A stretch of 59,632 nt of DNA. Source: Zygnema circumcarinatum. Taxonomy: Eukaryota > Streptophyta > Zygnematophyceae > Zygnematales > Zygnemataceae. The notes beneath the pieces were generated by a model. It was not told the origin of the DNA. It did no database searches and saw nothing but the letters and a program-made list of their open reading frames with translations. Below are positions 20,904 to 31,144 of this stretch, piece after piece. The stretch spans positions 449,738-509,369 of the forward strand of contig CM074805.1 of NCBI GenBank assembly GCA_037447605.1, in the 5' to 3' direction. Positions within the stretch are counted from its first letter, which is position 1. Each line of letters starts with the position of its first letter. A program made the translations under genes and the position numbers.

Positions 20904-22349
20904 ATGGACGCTCCCGCTCCTATGGAGATAGGTTACACTAGTAAGCCTTTACCAGAGCTCCCGCCTGGCACCAACATTAATCATACTTTTCCGCATTCAA
21001 AAGCCATCGATGGCGCAAAAGGAGGAGAGAATGTTGCAGAAATTATTAAGCCGCAGTTTGGACGCCTTTCGGCGCGGGAGATGAATAAAAACAAGGTGGA
21101 ATTTAGGAAAGTGTTTGTTCCATCACATCGATATACGCCTCTGAAGGAGCATTGGATGGAGCTTTACACTCCAATTACGGAGCAGATGAAGATAGACGTT
21201 CGGATGAACCTTAAGGTGTGAATACTTTCCTGCATCTTTATCTTTTCCTGTGCTTGCGCACGAGCTGTTACTGGGCTTCTTTTACCCTGCCATGTTTCTG
21301 AAGTGAAAGAGGAGAAGTTGGCGGAAAGTTAATGTATTGTTTAAAATTATTGAAATGACACAAGCAATTGGGTGCGTGAATGACATGTTTCAAAGTTGCA
21401 TTTGAACCGTTTGATTAACTTTTGTAGTTTGCTTTTCGAGGTTGAGTTTGTTTGACGTATGGAAAAGTTCCGGCTTCCTGTGTGAATGTGAAGCTTTAAA
21501 TTGGAGAAACGATCTTTACAGTATGGTGTCAGTAGCCTCACCCTGGCAAGTCTCAGATCCTGAAAGTTTCAGATATCTCAGAAAGGCTGTATTTGTTCAA
21601 TCAAGGTCATTTTGCACGCCGTCTGTCTCCCTATTAGCCATCTTTGTCATTAAACTCCCACCGTTCAACTGATTCTGGAAGCCTTCCGTGCCGCTGTTCC
21701 ATGTGCAGAATCGGAAGGTGGAACTGAAGACCCGGAGAGACACGCCGGACGCTTTGGGGCTGCAGAAGTCGGCAGATTTTGTGACTGCTTATCTCCTTGG
21801 ATTTGATATCGCCGACGCTATTGCTCTTTTGCGGCTGGACGATTTGTATGTCGAATCGTTCGAAATTAAGGTGAGCCCAGCCCTGTGCAGAGAGAGGGAG
21901 AGAGAGAGAGTGAGAGAGAGTGGGGGGGGGAGAGAGAGAGAGAGAGACGAGGGGGGACGAGAGAGGGAGAGAAAAACTCCCCATGATGGGATTTTTCCTC
22001 CATTTCCATACTGATATTTTTGAGTATTCTACCACTTTTTGTGGGCGGGATAGACCCTGAAAAGACCATTTTTTCTTATTGAGAGTGCAGGATGTAAAGA
22101 CACTGCGTGGGGAGCATCTCTCTCGCGCCATTGGTCGGTTGTCCGGTAAAGGGGGGAAGACGAAGTTCACTATTGAGAATGCGACAAGGACACGTATTGT
22201 GATTGCCGACACTAAGATTCACATTTTGGGATCATTTGGAAATATTAAAATTGCGAGGGACGCGTTGTGTAGTCTCATTCTTGGATCGCCCGCCGGAAAA
22301 GTCCACTCTAAGCTGAGAACTGTTGCAGCGCGCCTCACTGAGCGGCACT

Positions 22350-22351
<2 letters not shown>
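20904..22351 (+). CDS. PNO1: PNO1/DIM2, KH-domain small-subunit ribosome assembly factor
   Basis: Exons 20904-21215, 21709-21870 and 22091-22351 join in phase 0 to give 244 residues, the usual core length. The conserved order is present: [20 protein letters not shown], then [95 protein letters not shown], and the KH end [20 protein letters not shown] plus [20 protein letters not shown]1 binds 20S pre-rRNA near the 3' end of 18S and works with NOB1 in late nuclear and cytoplasmic 40S maturation. Intron 2 and the 3' flank contain GA runs, and a poly-G tract follows the stop codon. Confidence 0.95.
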
Positions 22352-22383
<32 letters not shown>

Positions 22384-23654
22384 GGGGAGAGAGAGAAGAG
22401 AGAGTGAGTGGGAGGGAGAGTGAGAAAGAGAGAGGGGTGGTAAGATTGCGACTAATGTTTTCGAGAGCCCTTGTGGAAAAGAAATGGAATAAGAAGGTTA
22501 ACGTTGGCGGTGGATGACGGATCCACCAAGATCGGATCAACTTGGGTCAGTAGTGGGTTGTTGATTCAAGACCCACGTTTTGGTTGCACCTCCCCTTTTT
22601 TTTTGTTTGAAGTTTTCAGTACATGTCGGATTGCGCCGGCTTGTCGTCAACTGTGATGGATCCAAACAAGCCAAAACGCTTGAAACGGAACAATGCATTC
22701 CACATAGAAACAGACTTCATTCACCAAAAAGAAAATTTGAATGTGGGAGGAGAATCAGCAGAGACAAGGCGTCCCGGCTTTGTTTTCCCAAAGCAGATAT
22801 TCATGTGTACAAGTTGTTGAGATACGGAACTGTTGTACGAAAATGATTGTACGAAATCGTACGGACAGAGTGCTAGCAAGGAGTTGTGAATCCCAAGACC
22901 TTTGATCGCAGGGACTACAATGTTGGTTGATCATGTTGCTTTTGGCGGTTGGGTTTTAGGAATGACTGGCATAAAGCTCACAGCACTCTGAGACTTTGAA
23001 TAACCGGAGCCTTGAGGGAAAAGGATAGGATGCTTATGCTCCAAGTCTGTTCTGGAATAAAGATCTTTTGGGATAATATTGTTGTGTATGTAATGCTGAC
23101 CTGAAGTGTTGAACGATTGAAGTTGCCTAACATGTCTAAGAAAGGGAAGTCCTCCAAAGATGAAACAGAAGAAGCTGTGAAGGAAGAAAGACTCAGTCCA
23201 ACACAAGTAAAGCCCTGTGTTGTGCCTCCTACTTTGAACCCAAGCCTTCCCTCCTCTTTGGCCCATCATCATCTCCAGCAGAAGCATACTCCCAGACCCA
23301 CCTCTGAGTTGAAGTTTTTACAGAAGGTCTGAGAGAGGCCTCACTGGGGCGTCTCCACACGCAGAGGACGAGGCTGCACTGACGTCAGGGAGCGTCAGAA
23401 AGTTTCAAACTTTAACTTAAGAGCCAGAAACGAGTTTGTCAAAACCGCCCGTTTGGAAGGAAGAGCCTGACGGCGGCCATGGCGGCCCTTGGGAAGGAGG
23501 GCGACCCCCCAAGGGGCGCCATGGCCGCCTGGCGTCCCTGTGCAGGCGTCACCCACCCCTCCGCTTTACGGGAGAATCGGGAGAGACGAGGGATACGTCA
23601 GCGAGGAGTTTCATGCTCTTTGAATGCCGGCATTTCTTGCAGACCGAGCATCAG
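22352..23654. other. Intergenic spacer with poly-G/GA tract
   Basis: 22350-22440 is GA and poly-G low complexity. A Lys/Glu-rich open frame at 23132-23332 (starting MSKKGKSSKDETEEAV) has no supporting context, so I do not call it a gene. Confidence 0.4.
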
Positions 23655-23702
23655 TCTTAGAGCTAGGGTTAGGGTTAGGGTAGTGATTAGGGTTAGGGTT
23701 TG
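23655..23702 (+). promoter_or_regulatory. Telo-box array upstream of the small ORF
   Basis: Five copies of AGGGTT(A) in 48 bp, ending 17 bp before the ATG at 23719. This is the reverse orientation of the AAACCCTAA telo-box, which works in either orientation in plant promoters. Confidence 0.5.
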
Positions 23703-23718
23703 TTGAAGGGTGGAGTGG

Positions 23719-23889
23719 ATGGAGAGCCATACGCATACGCGCAGGAGGGCTCCACCGGGGCCGCGGTACACCGCTCTGCACAATTATGTGGAATATGCGC
23801 GGCAGCAGGCGAAGCAGGAGCAGCCATGGCAGAAGGTTCGAGCGGCCATGAAGCGCTTTTGGAAGACGATGATTCGGAAGCTAACTTGA
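23719..23889 (+). CDS. Small basic protein, 56 residues
   Basis: An open frame (57 codons with stop) reading MESHTHTRRRAPPGPRYTAL, then HNYVEYARQQAKQEQPWQKV and RAAMKRFWKTMIRKLT. It has Arg/Pro-rich N-terminal residues and a likely amphipathic basic helix with aromatic residues (YVEYARQQ, QPWQKVRAAMKRFWKTM). Supporting it are a telo-box array immediately upstream, an ATG in a good context, protein-like composition, and an AATAAA at 23993-23998, about 100 nt after the stop. A longer overlapping frame (23700-23993) looks like a shadow. Family and function are unknown. Confidence 0.5.
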   Translation: MESHTHTRRRAPPGPRYTALHNYVEYARQQAKQEQPWQKVRAAMKRFWKTMIRKLT

Positions 23890-24570
23890 ATGGTCTTCAA
23901 TTCATTTCTTCAAATTTGCGGGTGTTTGGAGAAGCCTGGCGTGGCCGCTCAGCATGCAGCCCGCTGCTTCCGATCGGTCTGGAAGCTTGTTAATAAACGT
24001 AAAAGCTTATAAATTGTCAATGTAGCACTTACTATGTGCAGGCTCCTTGAAGGAGCAGGGACCAGATTCCAGAAGGGATCGAGATGAGCAAACAATATAA
24101 TAGGTTGTTCTTTAAGCTGGATGGGTTTTCATGTCATTTTTTTTTTACAACTTTAAATTGGCGGAAACCGAGAAGCGCATGTCCAATTATTTATTATGGG
24201 CTGCCTCAGGGGCGTTGGTTTACTGAAAGTATAAGATGTAACTTCTTATGATAAGTTAAGCATCTACTACGAGCTCGTAAGCGTTCCATGCTGGGAACGT
24301 TACTGTTCACATGTATCCCATCAAATCATGTCTTCTCTATTACATGGACTCGGCGCTCCCTCACTCTACCCCTGGATGAAACCCTAAGTTGCTCCAAAAA
24401 TCTGACTTCAATTGAAGTCAAACAACAAGTACTGCTCACGACTTAAGAATGGCTGCTTGATAATCATTATATTTGACACCTGCTACAAGTCTTGACACAG
24501 CTCAGACAAACCAAACCCCAAAACCCTAAAAACCCTAAAAACCCTCTGAAGCACATCAGAAAGCAATTGG
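23890..24570. other. 3' flanking DNA between convergent genes
   Basis: Contains AATAAA at 23993 and telo-like AAACCCTAAAAACCC at about 24518-24545 just beyond the sirtuin stop codon. No coding segment recognised. Confidence 0.5.
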
Positions 24571-26681
24571 CTACAATGCAGCGCAATGGTTCTTTCCGCT
24601 CCCCTCCCTCCGCCGGCACACTTCCAAAAGCTTTGGAAGCACTTCTCCCGCTCTCCCCTCCAAGGCCACATCCGCCATTCGAAGAATCTCGGGGTCCACA
24701 TCAACCATCACAATTCGACCCCCTCGTAGCCGACATATCTCTGTCAATGTATTCGCTGGTGACACCTGTCATACAGCAATGAAGTCAACGGAAAAACACT
24801 CATTCGCCGCATTCTCAGCATCTCGTCAGCAGACGAGAATAGCCAACTCTGAAGAAAAAACAGCCGCAAACAACTCCCATAAAGCTTGCGTGTAAAATGA
24901 TCACAACCAGAAGCCATTTCCTGCATGCAACCTGCCTGCCAATCTTCCACAAACTGAGCTCTAAACCTTTGCTCTTTAGGGTTGCAGAGAATTCGCATAC
25001 CTTGAGAGAAGTGCCCACCACGAGCATCACATCCGCCTTCCTGGCAGCTTCCACCGCAGCATGCATGGCCTCATGGGGCAGCGGTTGGCCGAACATGACC
25101 ACATCCATTTTCATCACTCCGCCGCAGATGGCACATAGAGGGACTTTAACTCCCTGCCCTGCGCCTCCATTGTTGACTTTATTGAGATCACCGACTTCGT
25201 TGACCCCTTTGACTTGAATGATAACTTTGTACACATCTACATCCTGACGTTTCGCCAGTGATGACGCTTCTACCACCTCCTTATAGGGACATAGTACTGA
25301 CCAAATGGCTATATTGTAATTGCAAAGGGAGACCCAAATTCCGTCCAAAAGCTGTTCTCCATACCTGAGCAAGCTGTCCTGCCAGGTGGCACGTTTCTAT
25401 TTGCTGCTTGCATGCCTGACAGGTGGCAGTCCTGCTGCTCCCATGCACCTCATGCACAATCCTGCTTCCTGCTGCCTGGGCCAATCGCCCCCCACAATTC
25501 CGCCCCCTTTGAATTCCCTCCAGCCTTACTGCGTGGGCAAAACAGTTCAACATACAGAAAAAGGGGAAAGCGAGCGAGAGAGAGAAATAGGGAGAGGGAG
25601 AGAGCGAGAGAGCAGCACCTGGTGCAAGCCGTCGGTATTCTGGGTCACGATCACGCTGAGTTTCCCCATTTTCTCAAGTTCTGCAAGAGCAATGTGACCC
25701 GGATTCGGGGCGGCATCCTGCATGAGGTCATGCATCTCCCGGGCCATTTCCCAGAATAGCTCGGGCCTGCGGGAGAGAGAGACACACGCAAAGAGAGAGC
25801 GAGAAGAAAGAAAAGGGGAATGACACTTCAAAAAAAAAAGAGGAAACGAGAATGCCACATAATTGACAAAACCCTACTACAGTAGCAATTGTCGGTATGC
25901 CTGACTTTAAATATGTACATTGTGAGAGAGAGCCAGAGAAGACCTTTTCGCTAATAGGGTAAACGCGAATCCCAACAGGGGTGCTGCAGTTTTCTGGGTT
26001 TCCAGGGCTGGAGATCAGAAAGAGTAGTCCTAATTAAAAATGCTGCCGTCCTGGTGCATGGGAGGAATCAGCCAGGCTAAAGGGATGTAAACGGAGTCAA
26101 TAAGAGCTTACTGAGAGCGGAACACCTCATCGTTGCAATAGATGAGAGGGTCGTACTTCTCCCACAGTCCAAGCCGGCTTCGAAAGTCGGGAATCCCTGT
26201 GGTGAAAAGCATTCCTCAAGGTGCCATCACTCAGAAGCCGCTCTTCATGTACCCCAGAGTGCATGCATTCCTGAATGCAGGAATGCATAATGCCATCCGC
26301 ATGCACAGGAATGAGATAACTCTCCATCCGGACTTTCCACCGTTCTGATGCGCGCATTCGCATGGAAATAGCACCTGGTGTGCGTGATGCCATGATGCAT
26401 ACCCTCGTCATAGACATGCCATGACAGTCCCACCATGGCCCATGCATGGCCATGGCTCCCTCACCAGACTCCACCGACATCCCCGCGCCCGTGAACGCCA
26501 CCGCCACGCCGCCCGCCATGACTTCGGCCGCCTCCTCCAGCGCCGCCTCGAGGCTGAGAACGCGCTCGCTCTCGAAGAGGTCCCGGAAGTGGAACTGCTC
26601 CATGCGAAGCCGCAGACCCTCCCGCTGCGGCAGACATGGAAACCCTAACGCAGCTCTGAAAGGATGCAGGTCTTCTCGCAT
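24571..26681 (-). CDS. Sir2-family NAD-dependent deacylase (sirtuin)
   Basis: Exons (minus): 26465 to about 26681, 26112-26196, 25619-25766, 25365-25475, 25001-25243 and 24571-24765. All joins keep phase. Core motifs are present: AFTGAGMSVESGIPDFRS (NAD loop), IVTQNTDGLHQAAGS, catalytic His in HEVHG, two zinc Cys pairs (CQAC and CAIC), MDVVMFGQPLP, VGTSLKVSPAN and VMVDVDPE. The protein is about 330 residues. Between the zinc pairs is an unusually long insert (DVDVYKVIIQVKGVNEVGDL and onward, about 33 residues). The motif set looks closer to bacterial CobB-like sirtuins than to plant SRT1 or SRT2, but this is by eye. The N-terminus is uncertain: Met at 26681, or a further upstream exon near 26750. 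The CATG-rich sequence at 26220-26460 is intron 1. Confidence 0.85.
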
Positions 26682-26819
26682 TCTCCTGCCGCATGCATCT
26701 CCATCTCCATCGCTATGGCCTGCTCGGCTTCAAAAGCCTGAAAGCACAAGAGACGGAGGTCGATTGCAGCACTGTTACTTTAGAGTTAGGCTTGGGGCCA
26801 TGGCCATTGGGGGGGGGCA

Positions 26820-26945
26820 TTGGAGTTGTGACATGCATGCCATGCCATCCATGTATGACATGTCATCCATAATATCCATGAATGTCATGTCATGTGCCAT
26901 GCACGACATGTCATGCATGACAGCCATGAATGTGGATGTCAGACC
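26820..26945. repeat. CATG-rich island
   Basis: About 15 CATG/ATGC units in 125 bp (CATGCATGCCATGCC, GACATGTCAT and variants), upstream of the sirtuin gene. It is similar to islands at 26390-26460, 41620-41740 and 50898-50950. Confidence 0.6.
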
Positions 26946-26995
26946 TAGACGAAAAATCAGAAAAAAGGCTCCCCTAAAAGGTGGTCGAAAACCCG

Positions 26996-27118
26996 TTATT
27001 TGCGGATGGTGAAAACCGAGAAACCGGAATTCCCCGCCGTACTCCAGTACGGCAACTGCCGCCACGGCCGGCAGGGCCGCCACGTGTCGTCCTCCACGAG
27101 CTCGCTCAAATTCTGCAT
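26996..27118 (-). CDS. Candidate 40-residue small ORF or first exon
   Basis: An open frame starting MQNLSELVEDDTWRPCRPWR and ending GFSVFTIRK before TAA. The composition looks protein-like (Trp, Tyr, Phe in a patterned context) and it lies about 300 bp upstream of the sirtuin coding region on the same strand. It could be a separate micro-ORF, an upstream ORF, or an unspliced 5' exon. There is no family match and no independent support. Confidence 0.3.
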   Translation of the reverse strand: MQNLSELVEDDTWRPCRPWRQLPYWSTAGNSGFSVFTIRK

Positions 27119-27215
27119 TACCCACCGACCTACGAAAAGTCAAAATCTCTAGAACCCTCCCCTGCTAGGCCGCCACGTGGAGAGTAAATACTTTCTGGAT
27201 CTGCGCCACGTGGAG
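27078..27215. promoter_or_regulatory. ACGTG-box cluster between sirtuin and DUF1005 genes
   Basis: CCACGTGTCG near 27080, GCCACGTGGAG near 27172 and GCCACGTGGAG near 27206. They sit in the spacer between two divergent genes. Function is inferred from motif. Confidence 0.4.
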
Positions 27216-27219
27216 ATCT

Positions 27220-28005
27220 CGCTAACTGTCAGAATCCGTTGCCTCAAACTTATGGCATAACGACAAAGATTTTGTACACAGTTTTGTCGCTCAGTGCGGG
27301 CCATCCGATGCCTGGTACGAAACCGACACGCTGAGCGCTCCTGGCCGCGGGCCCTGCAGTGTCACACTCAATGACGTCACAAACATGAACGCGTGTACGA
27401 ACATACGTCACCTTATGTTTTACCAATTAGGTTGAACACATAAGATATTGTTTTTTTTAGCTTTTCAAAAAATAGACTTTCAATACCTCCATTCCAAAAA
27501 AGACAGTTTCTGGTTTAAACTGTTTTCTTTTGAGAAACCAACAAGTCCTTGTTCATTGCGAATCCAGTTCAACATTGAACAATTAATTACTGTACTCCTA
27601 TCTCTTTTTCTCTCTCTCTCCGATCCGCCTCTTCAAACGTTCAATTGAAACTTTTCTTGTGTGTTTTTCCAATTGAAAATTGAACAATTAAGCAAAAAAA
27701 TGTTCGATTTCTCAATTTAATTCGTAGTAGGGTACTACTGTTCCTCGGTCTCCGCGCGTGACAGGACGTAACGTGACATTCGAGATTCCCAGTCTCCATG
27801 ATCACTCCGCAGACGTCCCTCTCCCTCTGCCTCTCTCACACTCCCTCTCCCCTTCTCTCTCCCTTCTCTCTCTCCTCCTCCCTCTCCCTCTCCATCTGCG
27901 TGAAAACCCTCATCGAATTTCATGTGTCAGCGATGAGGCGGCTTCCTCTGCAGAGTGCCGAGGGGGCCCACCTTTAGGGCTCGTCCCCAGACTGCAGCGT
28001 TCAGG
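27220..28005. other. Spacer and leader of the DUF1005 gene
   Basis: AT-rich DNA with repeated TTCAATTGAA / GAACAATTAA-like segments (27580-27720), then a CT-rich leader (27820-27900). A similar AT-rich segment with GAACAATT motifs occurs at 40850-41340. No gene recognised. Confidence 0.4.
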
Positions 28006-30173
28006 ATGGAGGCGCACATGTACACACGTGTCACGGTGGGCGGCCTCGCTCTCCGCCCCTCCTCCACTGGCAGCCCCTCCGCGCATTCAAAGTACCCGGA
28101 CCCCAAGCAATTCCCTGCCTGCTTCTGCAAGATACGCCTCCCGGGGGCCAAAGTCCCCGTTCAGCGCGCCCCTGTTCACATCCTATCCGGCTCGGATGCG
28201 GCTGCCGACTCCATGGCAACGGCCGCCACTCTGTACTTCAGTCAGGAGGATCTTGGCCTCTCCCCGGGCAGGGAAGGAGGGTTTGGGCTTCCAAGGAGGC
28301 GGCACCTTGACATCATGGTGTACTTCTGTGAGCAGACGCGCTGCTTCAGCCGCCGGAAGGCCAAAGTGTTGGGCTCCGTTAGGATACCAATCACTTCTGA
28401 CTGGTCGAAGGGCTCTCCTAACCTGCCGGTACTGCAGCCCTCGCTCACTCTCTCTCTCTCTCTCTCGCTGTTGCTCTCTCTCTCTGTCTTTCTATCTCTC
28501 TCTCTCATTATGCGCCTCAATTTCCGCCCCCTCTCCCTCCCTTGCGCCCCTCTCTCCCTCGCATTGAATACCGGAAAAGCTACCAAAACACTCTCATTCC
28601 CTCTCGCCCTCTTTTACCCCTCCCCCCACTCCCCCCCATTCGCTGCCGGAAAAACCCTACGAACTGTTGCAGCCTTCTTCCCCCTTTCCACCCCCCCCAT
28701 ATCTCTCTGTCTTTCCTCGGGTTCGAACGAGAAAACCAAATTCCGAAAGGGCCCCCCCTCCCTCTTCCTCTCTCTCTCTCTCTCTCGCCCCCTCTCTCCC
28801 TACAGAAATACCCCAACAATTAGGTCAATCTTGCCATCTGCTGATGCTCCTTCTCCCTCCCCGCGAGCGCTCGGCCTGCTGCAGACCAGCGGGCAGTGGG
28901 TCGAGTTTGGACGGTCAGGATTTGAGCTTCACATCTCAATCTCGGTGGAGGCTGCTCCCCGCGCCCTCTTTGAAGTGGAGAGGCAGAGCTCCCTCAACCG
29001 GCAGGCCGTACACGTGGAGGGCCGTCTCCGGCAGCCCGTCTTCAGCTGCCAAGTGCATTCTGAGGAGCCCTCCCATCGAAGGACCTGGTATGTCTCCGTC
29101 GATTGGCCGGGGCTATTTTTGGGGATTTTTAAGGGGCATTTTTGGGTTGTTTTAGGGGTACTTTTGGAGGTTTTTTGGAGGCTGGTTTGGAGGGGGAGGG
29201 GTGATGGAAGGGCGAACGGTGTGACGTTGAGTGACGCTATGGATGTCAAATGTGGGAGTGAAGGTCGGGATCGTCCTTGAGCCCGTGGGAGAGCAGCTCC
29301 TCCGACAGCTCCTACAGAAGGGAGGGAGGAGGGAGGAGTTGGAGCTTCGGCGTGTACGATATATCGGGGCTATGTGTGGCTGCAGCAGCCATGGCTACTC
29401 CCTTTCTGCAGCTCTCAGGGAGTAGAGGAGGAAGGGGAAGCGAGAGAGCCATTCCGGGAGCTTGGGTCATAATGAAGGCGGAATGCCCAGGTGAGGATGA
29501 GGGCTAAAATTTTCAGCTTCATTTTTAACTTGTTTCATGTATACTTTCTTTCTGTTTTTTCTTTTTTCTACTTGATTGATTTATCTTTATTATGCTGGTT
29601 GTGGGTGAGGGCGAAGCAGGTGGAACACTGAAGCCGTGGGGGCGACTGGAGGGATGGAGGGAGCCCGGAAAAATGTCAATGGGGTTTGGTTTTCAGCTTT
29701 TGGGGGGCGGGGACGCACTCTCCTCGAATAGCATGATAGGGGAAGTGGCATGCAGGGCCTCTATGAACCTAAGGAAGGGAGGAGAGCTCAGCCTCTATAC
29801 AGTTCCATTGAAGAGTCGAGCGGAGAGGGATAGAAGAGGGGACTCAGACTCTGTGGCATGGAACGTCGAGAGCCATAACTGGGAAGCCGAGGTGGGAGGG
29901 GCGGCGGGAAGGAGTGGGAGGGAGGGAGGGAGAGAGGAGGCCTTTGTTGTGAAGTTGACTGTTGAGAGAGGGAGTGGGAGCGGTAGGACGGCGGTAGAGG
30001 TGGGGAGGTGCTGCCTGAGGAGACTGAGCGATGCGGCGGTGTATGTGGCTTTGGGAGTGGCAGTGGAGCTCAGTGTGGAGGCTTGTCAGGGGAGCAGCTC
30101 CCTCATGAGGCAGGTCATGAGGGAGACCGACATGGGGGCGAGGTGGGTGAGAGAGAGGCGCCCGAGTATATGA
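28006..30173 (+). CDS. DUF1005 family plant protein
   Basis: Exons 28006-28428, 28885-29087, about 29282-29490 and 29620-30173 keep phase and give about 462 residues, the normal size for the family. The N-terminus (MEAHMYTRVTVGGLALRP) and FPACFCKIRLPG match the family's opening VRLTVGNLALKIP / CFCKIKL pattern. Further on are VEGRLRQPVFSCQVHSEE, SWSFGVYDISGLCVAAAAMA, IPGAWVIMKAECPG, LKPWGRLEGWREPG and the closing VYVALGVAVELSVEACQ. DUF1005 is a plant-lineage family with no firmly established biochemistry. Cysteines CFCK, CEQTRCF and FSC are conserved in style. The acceptor of exon 3 could be at 29282, 29294 or nearby. Intron 1 is CT-rich. The upstream spacer, shared with the divergent sirtuin gene, contains CACGTG boxes. 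Confidence 0.88.
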
Positions 30174-31144
30174 TGGGAGTGAGCGATAGAGGAGGAGGGA
30201 GAGGGAGGGCGGGAGGGAGAAAAAGGGAGTGAGAGAGAGGGGGTAGTGAGCTGTTGTTATTGTTGTTGTTGTTGTGTATGTAAGGTGGTAGGAGGAGGCG
30301 CTGGTGTAGGATGAGTTAACACTCAATGTGTTCAAAAAAAAAGAATAACACTCATTCGTTTCCGTTCGTTCCACAACGGAGCATTGAGCGGTGATCCATA
30401 GGAGGTGAGGTAGCAAGGAAGGCAGATTTGGCGCAGTGAATTTTGGGAAATAACGACTGAGCGAGAGCGATTTTTTTTGGGGGAAGAAACGTTATCGCAC
30501 AAAGTACAGAAGACACAATAAGTGCGGCGCTCGGACGTTTTGTAGCATAGGACGGAGGCAGCTCGCAGGGGGGGTGGCTGGAGAAGCTGATGCCTCCACC
30601 CATAGCAGAGACAGTTCCGTTCCACTTCCTGTAAACCATCAATTCTTTCAAAGCTTTCCCGCAGCTCCTCGCTGCGGTTCCCTGATTGTACAAAAATGTG
30701 ATTTTTTTTTTTTTGTGCGCGTCCAATTTTGGTCAACGGTTCTTCTTTTCCTGGATTCTTTTTTCACACACTAGGAGTTAACGGCAGAAAAGTCCACCTT
30801 AGGCATGGGTTATGAGGTTACGAAGGAAGCCTAGAACCGTCGCTTCCAACGGATGACACAAATTTACGGAGGGAATATGATAACTTTAATTGGAGGTCAG
30901 AAAGTGGGTGCTCACAAACAGCTTTCTCTACAAAGCTAAGTGCGCCACCATAATTTCAATCAAGAGTTGACTAGGTTTGACTACTGGACTTCATCTTCCC
31001 TCTCCTGACTGAACCTTTCCTTCCACCAACAAATCTCCCCAAAGGACTACTTCTCCCCGTTCCGCCTTGAACGTAGTAGGCCTCAAAATAACAGCATGGA
31101 AAGGAGAGGGGGGGAGAAACCAGTACAGTTACAGTTTCTGTTTA
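30174..31144. other. Convergent intergenic spacer
   Basis: 3' flank of the DUF1005 gene, with a GTT run near 30253-30275, and of uroporphyrinogen decarboxylase. A 134-codon minus-strand open frame at 30332-30736 has no motif or splice support and is not called. Confidence 0.45.

Noticed and set aside
23132-23332. Lys/Glu-rich 66-codon plus-strand frame
   Set aside because: There is no promoter motif, splice partner or family signature. An equally long frame lies on the opposite strand.
30332-30736. 134-codon minus-strand frame between DUF1005 and UROD
   Set aside because: The Cys/Arg-rich sequence has no repeating metal-binding spacing and no supporting exon or motif.
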